Positions 1 through 5,553 of a DNA stretch of 5,647 bases are shown here, piece by piece. The notes under the pieces were generated by a model. That model saw only the letters and a program-made list of their open reading frames with translations, was not told where the DNA came from and did no database searches. The DNA is taken from contig CALAQT010000108.1 in assembly GCA_937888775.1 (NCBI GenBank), forward strand, positions 1 to 5,647, given 5' to 3'. The position numbers and the translations under genes were made by a program. The number at the start of each line of letters is the position of its first letter. Position 1 is the first letter of the stretch. The stretch comes from an uncultured Actinomycetes bacterium (GTDB lineage: Bacteria; Actinomycetota; Thermoleophilia; Solirubrobacterales; Solirubrobacteraceae).

Positions 1-365
1 TCTGCCCACCCCTACCCGGACGGTGACACAACCCACGGATGCGTCAGTAGGTTCCCAAAAAGCACGTTGCTCCTCCACACTCTACGGATTGTCAAAGAGC
101 GGTTGGCCGCGGCGCTTCCTGCTATTGAACCCGCTAACAAAGCGATCAATAGGGTCGCGCGGACGGTGAAGAAGACCTTGTCCCCAGACGGAATCTGACG
201 CAGTTCGCAGTCGTGGCTGTGGAGCACAATCTCATAGCTCCCTTCAGTGGTGAGGGGTGCAAGCGCTGCCTTCAAGGCGCTGCCTCCGGTCTTGCCAATA
301 TGAACGAAGTGCGCGCGCGGCTTATGCCGGCGGGCACGAAATCGTGATCCGGAAGCCTGAGCCAT
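1..365 (-). pseudogene. Sulfotransferase family 2 remnant, frameshifted, N-terminal part only
   Basis: The minus strand from the ATG at 365 encodes about 70 residues that look like the start of a family-2 sulfotransferase. HIGKTGGSALK is the 5'-phosphosulfate (PAPS) binding loop, and the following IPSGDKVFFTVR leads to the second conserved strand. The frame then loses similarity, but the neighbouring frame continues at once with RDPIDRFVSGFNSR and DNP, the expected RDPxxRFVSGF motif that binds the 3'-phosphate. The junction is a GCGCGC run at about 156-161, so a 2-base insertion explains the break. In the restored frame a TAG at 84-82 stands where the family commonly has Trp after DNP, followed by VEEQRAF-like codons up to the window edge. 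An alternative in-frame GTG lies at 371. The intact enzyme would transfer sulfate from PAPS to a hydroxyl group. Two independent lesions make this a pseudogene rather than one read error. The family call is recognition by motif, not a search. Confidence 0.75.
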
Positions 366-374
366 CTTCACCGA

Positions 375-396
375 AGCTTATATACACACATAAGCT
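375..396. promoter_or_regulatory. AT-rich inverted repeat, possible promoter/operator
   Basis: AGCTTAT (375-381) and ATAAGCT (390-396) form a perfect 7-base inverted repeat around an 8-base AT/AC spacer. It lies just upstream of the sulfotransferase remnant, which is read leftward. On the minus strand the spacer side reads TATATA, a fair -10 element, but only a weak TTCCGG sits at -35 distance. This is the most AT-rich spot in a GC-rich region. The role as relict promoter or operator is inference. Confidence 0.35.
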
Positions 397-496
397 GATC
401 GCCGGAACACGAGCGATGCTGTGGTCAGCCACTTGCCTGGCCGCCCCGGCGTCCACATCGCGAGCTGTTCCTGGCCGTCTGAGACCGGTGATCTTG

Positions 497-661
497 ATCA
501 GCGCACGCCGATTGGTCGGACACGGGTTCCTCGAAGATGCGCCCCAGACGCCAGCCGCGGGCGGCGGCCCAAGTTGCAATCTGCCAGCGCTGAATCGACG
601 CTGAGCCGGCGCTCGAGGTGTTCTCAGTTCGTGAGCGCACGTAGCCGTCGACGACGAGCGT
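497..661 (-). pseudogene. Serine recombinase (resolvase/invertase family) N-terminal remnant
   Basis: On the minus strand an open frame encodes RTLVVDGYVRSRTEN, then SASIQRWQIATWAAARGW and RLGRIFEEP. This is the pattern of the start of a large serine recombinase: a hydrophobic strand, GYVRxSR with the catalytic serine, an (V/I)QR..I..WA..RGW helix, and a second strand ending FEE. The usual valine between GYVR and SR is missing. After about residue 55 (ending SACAD, where the family has roughly SGARADRP) similarity stops, and the frame ends at a TGA near 425 without the rest of the catalytic domain or the DNA-binding recombinase domain. The intact family cuts and rejoins DNA through a phosphoserine link and moves phages, integrative elements and transposons. 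No start codon with a ribosome site is visible. It is probably a scar of a mobile element. Family recognition is by motif only. Confidence 0.6.
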
Positions 662-699
662 TCGTCGAGGAACGGCGGAGACGGCAGGGGCGTTCGCGT

Positions 700-871
700 T
701 GCGCGTTGCGAGCGCCCGCCGGCGCGGCTACCGGGTGATCTCAACCGCGCCGGCCGAGCCGGATGCGTCGCTTGCATTCGCGGGCCTGGGCGATCTATTC
801 GACGGGCTGCTGAAGACACCGTCGCCTCTCTGCCCGCTCCGCAGCGGCGGGCGCTCGCGGCTGCGCTGTTC
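700..871 (+). pseudogene. LuxR/MalT-type AAA ATPase regulator, internal fragment with frameshift
   Basis: The plus strand encodes VASARRRGYRVISTAPAEPD followed by ASLAFAGLGDLFDGLL. The adjacent frame then continues with VASLPAPQRRALAAALF (821-871). Joined, these match the segment after the Walker A motif in large LuxR-family ATP-binding regulators, which typically read RGYRVLSxRPAExExxLSFAGLGDLL, then LPAPQRRAL and a run of A/L. The frame change lies at about 813, just after CTGCTG, and is best explained by loss of one base. The Walker A motif upstream is absent, as is everything after about 871 (Walker B, TPR region, C-terminal LuxR helix-turn-helix). The piece is therefore a decayed internal slice with no function of its own. 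It lies head to head with the serine recombinase remnant on the other strand, leaving about 40 bases of unassigned sequence between them. Confidence 0.65.
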
Positions 872-897
872 TTTACGCGCGGAGCGAAGTCGACCGG

Positions 898-915
898 GCG
901 CCGCTTCAGGGGCGC
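898..915 (-). terminator. Weak hairpin after the SRPBCC gene
   Basis: GCGCC (898-902) and GGCGC (911-915) can pair across an 8-base loop directly after the stop codon of the SRPBCC gene. There is no T-run, so as an intrinsic terminator it is weak. The position is its main support. Confidence 0.2.
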
Positions 916-1305
916 TCAGCAGCCCGCGGCGAGCCGCGCGAGTCGTTGCACTGACGTGGTGATGACTTCGCGCTGGGTCTCGAGGCGGTTGACCTCGGCA
1001 TCGGGGATCTCGACCTCCACGGTGATCAACGTGCCTTCGCCCGCCGGCTCCAGCCGCCATTCAAAGCGCAGATCGGAAACCAGGCAGGAGACCGTGACCC
1101 GCTGCTGGTCGCGTTGGGTTTCCAGCAGCTGGCCCATCGGAAAGTCGGGGTAGCCCTCGGGGTACATGGTGTATTCCCTGTCGTTCGTGACCGTGATGGT
1201 GCCGATTCCTGTCCACCAGTCGGGGAAACGCGATGGGTCGTAGAGGAGCTTCCAAACGTCCTCCGGCGCCGCGTCCGAGGTCGCGGTGTCATGGAACGAC
1301 GGCAT
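916..1305 (-). CDS. SRPBCC (START-like / polyketide-cyclase-like) small protein
   Basis: A 129-residue protein beginning MPSFHDTATSDAAPEDVWKL. The opening (A-x-x-E-DVWKLLYDPSRFPDWW) is the classic N-terminal strand and helix of SRPBCC proteins. Alternating strands follow (TITVTND, VTVSCLVSD, RFEWRLEPAGEG, TLITVEVEI), and a long C-terminal helix from about residue 105 (ETQREVITTSVQRLARLAA) closes the hydrophobic cavity. Length and order fit a complete single-domain family member. An earlier in-frame start at 1365 exists, but the ATG at 1305 is preceded by AAAGGAGAG and removes a non-homologous tail. No signal peptide or membrane segment is seen, so it is probably cytosolic. It overlaps the end of the upstream regulator gene by 17 bases in another frame, so the two are almost certainly co-transcribed and probably translationally coupled. 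The family binds hydrophobic ligands, and some members act as aromatase/cyclases or stress-related carriers. The ligand and any catalytic activity cannot be told here. Confidence 0.92.
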   Translation of the reverse strand: MPSFHDTATSDAAPEDVWKLLYDPSRFPDWWTGIGTITVTNDREYTMYPEGYPDFPMGQLLETQRDQQRVTVSCLVSDLRFEWRLEPAGEGTLITVEVEIPDAEVNRLETQREVITTSVQRLARLAAGC

Positions 1306-4300
1306 TCGACCTCTCCTTTGGAGTTGATGACTGCATCTCGTCGAGCTCGGCGCGGGCCTTGGCAAGCTCGAGCTCGGGTTCGACGAGGCCCACTACGGGG
1401 CGTCCGAGGTCGGCCAGTACAGTCGTGATGCTCTCGGCACGGACGGTCTGCTCGAGCAGGCGTTCCCAGCCTGCGATTGACTCCTTGATTCGCCGCTCGG
1501 CTTCCTCGTGCCGGTCGCAGGCGAGCGCGATCAGGGCCTGGACGCGTGCGAGCTTGGGCACGAGCGCGTTGGGGAAGTCCTGGGGGCGGACGGGCTCGAG
1601 CACCGTGGCTCGGACTTCCTCAGCAGCTCGTTCCGGCTGTCCGTTCCGGGCGAGCGATTCGGCCAGCGCCAGACGCGTCAGGGGCCGGCTGATGCGCGCA
1701 TCGCCTGCGAGCGACTCGGCGAGCAGCCCGGCGGCTAGTTCGTACGCTCCCTGCTGGAGGGCGACCAGGCCGCGGTCGTGGCTCGCCATCGCCAGCAACT
1801 CAGGTTGCGCGAGCTGTGTAGCGAGTGCCTGCTCGGACTCAGCCGCGCGGCGGGCTTCTTCCAACCGCCCGAGGCATCTCAGAACGAAGGACCGGGCGGC
1901 CAGCAGATGGATCTCCAAGCTCTGGAGCCCTTGCCCGGCGATTGCGGTCATGCCGCGATCGAGGAACTCGAGGGCCCGCTCGTGCTCCCCGGCCGCGGCT
2001 GCGGCGCCGGCGGCGTTTGCCCAGCACCCGAACGCGAGGTCGGGCCGTCGCGCCCGGGCGATGGCCTCCCCGGCGGCGATCGACGGGCCGTAGGCATCGA
2101 CGAACCGGCCTCTCCGCATCAGTACGAGCGCGCGGGCGTGTCCGACGTCGTAGGTTCGCAAGTCGTTGGTCACCGGGGCATCGGCGCTGAGCTGCCCCAG
2201 CAGCCGCTCGGCTTCCTGGACGTCGCCGGCGACGGCCTCGGCCCAGGCGCGCGCCGCGAGCGCTTCGCTGCGTTCCTCCTGCGTGGGCAAGCTGGTGCGA
2301 TCGAGCAGTTCAATCGCGTGGCTGGCACTCTCGAGCACCGCGCGCGGGACGCAGATCGGGCCGTGGTAGGCCCGCGCTCGCCGCAGCCAGGCTCGGGCGA
2401 GCGGCAGCGGCTCGCCTTCCGCCAGGAGCGCCAGCGACCGTTCGAATCCTGCCTCCGCTTGCTCGCGGCGTCCGCGCCAGGCTTCGAGCTCGCCGAGCTC
2501 GAGCCACAGGTCGGCTCGCTCTGGCGCGATCCCGAGCGCCTCGTCTAGGTAGGCGACCGCCTGCTCCAGTGCGGCCACGCTCCGGGCATCCGCGGCGGCG
2601 CGCGCGAGCTGCGGGACTGCATCGGTGTCGGCGCCCGCGAGTCGCAGCTGCCGGGCCACCTCGGCCGGGCGGGGGATCGCGCCCATCTGCTCGCTCTCGA
2701 TCAGCGCCTGTGCCCAGCGCCGGTGCAGCCCCCGGCGGCGGGGCTCGGCGATCTCCTCATAGACCGCGGCGCGCAGCAGCGCGTGGCGAAACCCGATCTG
2801 ACCGTCGGCGCCGGCGAGCACGATACCTGTCTGAAGGGCTTGGGTCGCGGCCTCCTCGGGATCTCGCAGGCCAAGCTGGCCGAGCTCGGCGGATTCGAGC
2901 GGCCGCGCGGCGACCGCGGCGATCTCGACGAGCTTGCGGGCCTCTCCCGCAAGCGGTGCGAGCGTCGCCCGCACGGATCCGCGAAGGCTCGGCGCGACCT
3001 CGTCCTGACCTCGTCCGAGCGCGCGCGCGGTCTCCACGGCAAGCAGCGCGTTGCCCTCCGCGCGCTCCACGACGCGTGTGATGTCAGCCTCGCCCAGGCG
3101 CGCTGCCTTGCGGGCAAGCGCCGCCACCCGCTCGGCCGGCAGGGGCCCGAGGGCGAGCTCGGACGCAATCAGCCCGCGCGACCGTAGCGCGTGCTCGAGC
3201 CGGTCCGCGTCGGCGCTGTGCGGCAGTTCGCGCCGGGTGATCAGGACCATGACCCGTTGACCCGCCACGCGCCGGGCTGCATAGCCGGCCAGCTCCAGGC
3301 TCGGCGCATCAGCGCTATGAGCATCCTCGAGTACGAGCAGCAGCGGCGCCGTGCGCGAGGCCCAGCTGAGCAGCGCGACGACCGCCTCGTAGAGCCGGGT
3401 GCGCTGGAGGTCTGGCGCGACCTTGGTGCCCGTTTCGCCGCTGCGGGCGAAGTGCGCCGGAAGCTCTGCCGCCAGCACGGCCAGCTCTTCAGGCCAAGCA
3501 GCGTCCAATGGAGGCGCCGGCAGGAAAGGCAAGAGCTCGCGGATCAGCTCTGCCCAGAGGCTTAGCGGCGCGGTGCCGCCGAGGTCAAGCGCCGCGCACG
3601 CAGCGCTCAATCCGCCGGCCGAGGTCACGCGCTCGCGCAGCTCCGTGGCCAGCCTGGTCTTCCCGATCCCCGCCTCGCCGCGGATCAGCACCACAGCTCC
3701 CGACCCACCCAAGACTGATCGCCACGTCTCCTCGAGCCCTGCCAGCTCCCGATCGCGGCCGATGAGCGGCAGCAGCCCCGGCGTCGGCGGCGACGGGCTG
3801 GCTCTGATGGGAGCGCCGGTTTCCACGTCTGCGCGCAGCTGCTCGACCAGCTCGCGCGTCGGCGCGGAGGGCGCCACGCCCAGCTCCCGGCGCAAGCGTT
3901 CGGACAGGGCGCGGTAGGCACGCAGCGCATCGGCTCGATCGCCGGCCGCACCGAGCCGGGTGATCAGCCGCCGATGGGCGCCCTCGTCGAACGGATCGAG
4001 TTCTACCTGGCGACGGCTGAGGTCGATCGCTTCACGAGCATCACCGCGTCGCTCGCAGGCGTGCGCGATCTCCTCTAGCAGCTCGATCACCCGCTCCCGG
4101 TGGCGCGCGCGGGCCGACAGCGCCCAGTCATCCTCGATTCCCTCCAGCAGCTCTCCGCGGCACAGCGCCAGCGCTTGCTCGGGGGCGTCTGCGGCCAGCA
4201 ACTCAAACTCGCGAGCGTCGATCCACAGACCTCCCTCGTCGCTCAGGCCGACCCGCTCACCCTCGACGACCAGTCGCTCGCCCAGCTGGCGGCGTAGCGT

Positions 4301-4504
4301 CCACAGCGCGCTGCGCAAGCTCGCTCGCGCGCTCTGGTCGAGCACGTCGGGCCAGAATCGTGTCGCCAACTCGGCTCGAGGTACCGATCGCGGCGTGAGC
4401 GCAAGGTACGCGAACACCGCCCATGGGCGGTGCGACGGTGGCGAATCGATCACGGTCCCGTCCAGCTCGACCGCGAGCCGCCCTAACAGGCGTGCGCGCA
4501 GCAC
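1289..4504 (-). CDS. SARP/AfsR-like BTAD–AAA–TPR transcriptional regulator
   Basis: A very large regulator of 1071 residues from the GTG at 4504. Residue numbers here count from an in-frame GTG at 4588 (subtract 28 for the 4504 start). Residues 31-105 form an OmpR-type winged helix (RARLLGRLAVELDG, then the FWPD and LRSALWTLRRQLG segments). Residues 120-255 form the all-helical bacterial transcriptional activator domain (BTAD). A Pro-rich linker (260-272) leads to an AAA/STAND ATPase domain starting LIGRDREL, with Walker A GEAGIGKT (304-311) and Walker B LLLVLEDAHSAD (416-427), both intact, and the FRHALLRAAVYE signature near 600-611. From about 660 to 1060 there are Ala-rich helical pairs of TPR type. 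There is no C-terminal LuxR helix-turn-helix, so DNA binding is N-terminal. Such proteins activate nearby operons in response to signals gated by ATP. The 4504 start is chosen because homologues begin near RARLLGRL and the 4588 start would leave only 24 bases to the divergent gene. No start has a strong ribosome site. Confidence 0.94.
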   Translation of the reverse strand: MLRARLLGRLAVELDGTVIDSPPSHRPWAVFAYLALTPRSVPRAELATRFWPDVLDQSARASLRSALWTLRRQLGERLVVEGERVGLSDEGGLWIDAREFELLAADAPEQALALCRGELLEGIEDDWALSARARHRERVIELLEEIAHACERRGDAREAIDLSRRQVELDPFDEGAHRRLITRLGAAGDRADALRAYRALSERLRRELGVAPSAPTRELVEQLRADVETGAPIRASPSPPTPGLLPLIGRDRELAGLEETWRSVLGGSGAVVLIRGEAGIGKTRLATELRERVTSAGGLSAACAALDLGGTAPLSLWAELIRELLPFLPAPPLDAAWPEELAVLAAELPAHFARSGETGTKVAPDLQRTRLYEAVVALLSWASRTAPLLLVLEDAHSADAPSLELAGYAARRVAGQRVMVLITRRELPHSADADRLEHALRSRGLIASELALGPLPAERVAALARKAARLGEADITRVVERAEGNALLAVETARALGRGQDEVAPSLRGSVRATLAPLAGEARKLVEIAAVAARPLESAELGQLGLRDPEEAATQALQTGIVLAGADGQIGFRHALLRAAVYEEIAEPRRRGLHRRWAQALIESEQMGAIPRPAEVARQLRLAGADTDAVPQLARAAADARSVAALEQAVAYLDEALGIAPERADLWLELGELEAWRGRREQAEAGFERSLALLAEGEPLPLARAWLRRARAYHGPICVPRAVLESASHAIELLDRTSLPTQEERSEALAARAWAEAVAGDVQEAERLLGQLSADAPVTNDLRTYDVGHARALVLMRRGRFVDAYGPSIAAGEAIARARRPDLAFGCWANAAGAAAAAGEHERALEFLDRGMTAIAGQGLQSLEIHLLAARSFVLRCLGRLEEARRAAESEQALATQLAQPELLAMASHDRGLVALQQGAYELAAGLLAESLAGDARISRPLTRLALAESLARNGQPERAAEEVRATVLEPVRPQDFPNALVPKLARVQALIALACDRHEEAERRIKESIAGWERLLEQTVRAESITTVLADLGRPVVGLVEPELELAKARAELDEMQSSTPKERSNAVVP
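1311..1319 (-). promoter_or_regulatory. Ribosome binding site of the SRPBCC gene, inside the regulator CDS
   Basis: On the minus strand AAAGGAGAG lies five bases before the ATG at 1305. It is a near-perfect Shine-Dalgarno sequence embedded in the last codons of the SARP-like gene (encoding part of the PKERSN tail). It decides the SRPBCC start and supports translational coupling. Confidence 0.8.
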
Positions 4505-4529
4505 AACGTCAAAGCCTACCGCCGCGCTC

Positions 4530-4558
4530 TTTGACTCTCGTTTGACGGCGTTCACACG
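4530..4558 (+). repeat. TTTGAC heptad direct repeats at 11-base pitch, candidate SARP operator
   Basis: TTTGACT (4530-4536) and TTTGACG (4541-4547) are direct heptads separated by four bases. A degenerate third, TCACACG (4552-4558), keeps the same spacing and shares four of seven bases with the second. An inverted copy of the hexamer (GTCAAA, 4508-4513) sits next to the regulator's start. SARP activators are known to bind heptameric direct repeats spaced 11 bases apart, overlapping the -35 region. Assigning this site to the adjacent regulator is inference. Confidence 0.45.
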
Positions 4559-4599
4559 CGGTCCGCGCAACGTTAGCTCCCATGGCACCCAACACCAAC

Positions 4600-4606
4600 A
4601 AAGGAG
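4600..4606 (+). promoter_or_regulatory. Ribosome binding site of the NTF2-like gene
   Basis: AAAGGAG lies six bases before the ATG at 4613. It is a strong Shine-Dalgarno sequence that fixes the start of the NTF2-like gene. Confidence 0.85.
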
Positions 4607-4612
4607 AACGCC

Positions 4613-4981
4613 ATGAGCACGACGACTAACCCCACCTTCGATCTCGACCGTTTCGCGCGTGCCGCCGAGGAACGCGACGCATCGACCCAGCTGTCGATGT
4701 ACGCCCCGGACGCCACCGTGACCATCGCCGACAGGATCTCTCAGCCCGGCTCACCGCGAGTGCTCTGCACACGCGCGGAGATCAGGTCCTGGCTCGAGGA
4801 CACCTACGGCCGCGACATGACCCACTCGGTCCAACACCGGGTCAAGGACGAGTCCGGAGCCGCCTACACGCAGGCGTGCCGCTACCCCGACGGGACAAAC
4901 GTGTTGTGCGCGACGGTGATCGAGCTCGAAGGCGGGCTGATCTCACGCCAGACCGTCGTCCAGGTCTGGGACGAGCGGTAA
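4613..4981 (+). CDS. NTF2-like / SnoaL-like small protein
   Basis: A complete 122-residue protein starting MSTTTNPTFDLDRFARAAEE. It has the NTF2-like layout. An N-terminal helix with the AAEERDA pattern runs into LSMYAPDATVTIAD (residues 28-41), the hallmark that begins the conical fold. A second helix follows (RAEIRSWLEDTYGRDM, about 61-76). Three or four strands then come (HSVQHRVKDESGAAYTQACR, NVLCATVIELEGGLISRQTVVQVW). The C-terminal I.RQTVVQVWDE strand is typical of SnoaL-like members that describe a pocket for a small hydrophobic ligand. No signal peptide is seen, so it is probably cytosolic. Members include isomerases, cyclases and dehydratases as well as many with no known activity, so no reaction is assigned. 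It is divergent from the SARP-like gene and lies 38 bases upstream of a decayed methyltransferase in the same direction. That suggests it headed a small operon under the regulator's control. Confidence 0.9.
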   Translation: MSTTTNPTFDLDRFARAAEERDASTQLSMYAPDATVTIADRISQPGSPRVLCTRAEIRSWLEDTYGRDMTHSVQHRVKDESGAAYTQACRYPDGTNVLCATVIELEGGLISRQTVVQVWDER

Positions 4982-5019
4982 TCCGCTAAACGCACTCCAC
5001 GGGCGAAAGGATCAATCAC

Positions 5020-5285
5020 ATGTCCACTGCTGCACAGGCCATCGATCAGGCCAAGCTGGATGAGTTCATGGGTCGCTTCGTCGGCGACCTCGGCGCTGCA
5101 TGAGCGCGGCGCTGGTGGTGATCGGCGACCGCCTCGGGCTCTACCGCGTGATGGCCGATGGTGAGCCGCTCGGTGCCCAAGCCGGCGAGCAGCGGCTGGG
5201 CGAGGTCGTCACCGCCGGCGGCTTCACCCGCTTCCGCCGCGCGAGCGAGACCCCGTTCAACGTCGTCCTCGGAGCTCGTCCGTAG
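5020..5285 (+). pseudogene. Class I SAM methyltransferase (Rv2258c-like), internally deleted and frameshifted
   Basis: GAAAGGA (5005-5011) precedes the ATG at 5020. The first 27 codons read MSTAAQAIDQAKLDEFMG and RFVGDLGAA, then hit TGA at 5101. The next frame continues exactly as the family does: LSAALVVIGDRLGLYRVMAD and GEP. Loss of one base, from a GCA-CTG-AGC reading to GCATGAGC, explains the shift. This N-terminus is the winged-helix, dimer-forming part found in Rv2258c-like methyltransferases of about 350 residues. At about 5166-5177 the text jumps directly to the family's C-terminus: GAQAGEQRL, then AGGFTRFRRASETPFN and a final LGARP before TAG. The whole SAM-binding core, roughly 250 residues or more, is missing, so no methyltransferase activity is possible. 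The gene lies 38 bases after the NTF2-like gene and was probably its operon partner. By chance the frameshift creates an ATGA start/stop overlap. The family call is from recognised end motifs. Confidence 0.78.
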
Positions 5286-5293
5286 CATCTGAC

Positions 5294-5310
5294 GGCGTGG
5301 ATCACACGCC
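5294..5310 (+). terminator. Short hairpin after the methyltransferase remnant
   Basis: GGCGTG (5294-5299) and CACGCC (5305-5310) form a perfect six-base stem with a five-base loop, nine bases after the remnant's TAG stop. There is no T-run, so this is at best a weak or factor-assisted terminator. The call rests on position. Confidence 0.3.
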
Positions 5311-5397
5311 CCGTCGAAGCGGCTGCCGTCGGAATCGCGCGGTGTGGGGCAGCGTTGAGCGCGGTGATCTACGGAAGAGCTTTCCGGAAACGCGCTG

Positions 5398-5553
5398 ATG
5401 ATCGAAGGGTGCGTCACGCTTAACTTCATGACCTGGAACCTGCTCCACCTGGCACGGATGCTCAACGACGCCGGCGGCATCCCCGCCTACGGCAACTCGA
5501 CCCACGACTGGGATCTCTCGCACCCGGATCACCCCAACCCCGAATACCGCTGA
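5398..5553 (+). pseudogene. C-terminal tail of a probable flavodoxin-like NAD(P)H oxidoreductase
   Basis: An open stretch ending at TGA 5551-5553 encodes FMTWNLLHLARMLNDAGGIP, then AYGNSTHDWD and a final HPNPEYR. This is a recognisable C-terminus: an amphipathic helix ending ARML(N/K)DAGGIPA(Y/H)GN, then a Trp-containing loop and a terminal NPEYR. I recall it from flavodoxin-fold NAD(P)H-dependent FMN reductases of Actinomycetota. Similarity starts only at about 5425. Upstream codons do not fit the family, and stops lie at 5356 and 5365. The FMN-binding and catalytic parts are therefore missing and the piece cannot be an active enzyme. No ribosome site precedes the ATG at 5398. The direction is the same as the methyltransferase remnant, so both may have been deleted together from a former operon. 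The family name is less certain than the fact that this is a conserved protein tail. Confidence 0.55.

Larger units (their letters stand above)
4505..4612. promoter_or_regulatory. Divergent promoter/operator region between the SARP-like regulator and NTF2-like genes
   Basis: This region of about 108 bases separates the proposed GTG start of the minus-strand regulator (4504) from the plus-strand NTF2-like ATG (4613). On the plus strand TTGACT (4531-4536) and TTGACG (4542-4547) each match the -35 consensus at five of six positions. No convincing -10 follows at 16-18 bases; CAACGT (4568-4573) is a weak candidate. A poor -10 with operator repeats overlapping -35 is what an activator-dependent promoter looks like. 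Transcription start sites are not visible. Confidence 0.5.

Noticed and set aside
421..738. Plus-strand open frame of 105 residues
   Set aside because: Arg/Ser-rich translation antisense to the recombinase remnant, with no motif.
322..819. Minus-strand open frame of 165 residues
   Set aside because: It runs through the recombinase remnant in the wrong frame and is antisense to the LuxR-type remnant. Its composition is Arg/Pro/Ser-rich without domain features.
728..1060. Minus-strand open frame of 110 residues overlapping the SRPBCC gene end
   Set aside because: It is an out-of-frame shadow of the SRPBCC gene and the antisense of the LuxR-type remnant.
1233..2548. Long plus-strand open frames (286 and 256 residues) opposite the regulator
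   Set aside because: They are rich in Ser/Arg/Pro/Gly with no domain pattern and lie antisense to a gene with clear BTAD/AAA/TPR motifs. They are the usual by-product of high third-position GC.
4505..4588. Regulator start at the GTG 4588 or GTG 4555
   Set aside because: They have no ribosome site. The added residues do not resemble the start of the winged-helix domain, and the 4588 start would leave only 24 bases for two divergent promoters. They remain possible.
5381..5390. Perfect 10-base palindrome TTTCCGGAAA as an operator
   Set aside because: It lies inside a degraded region with no intact gene following and no second copy seen. A palindrome this short occurs by chance often enough.
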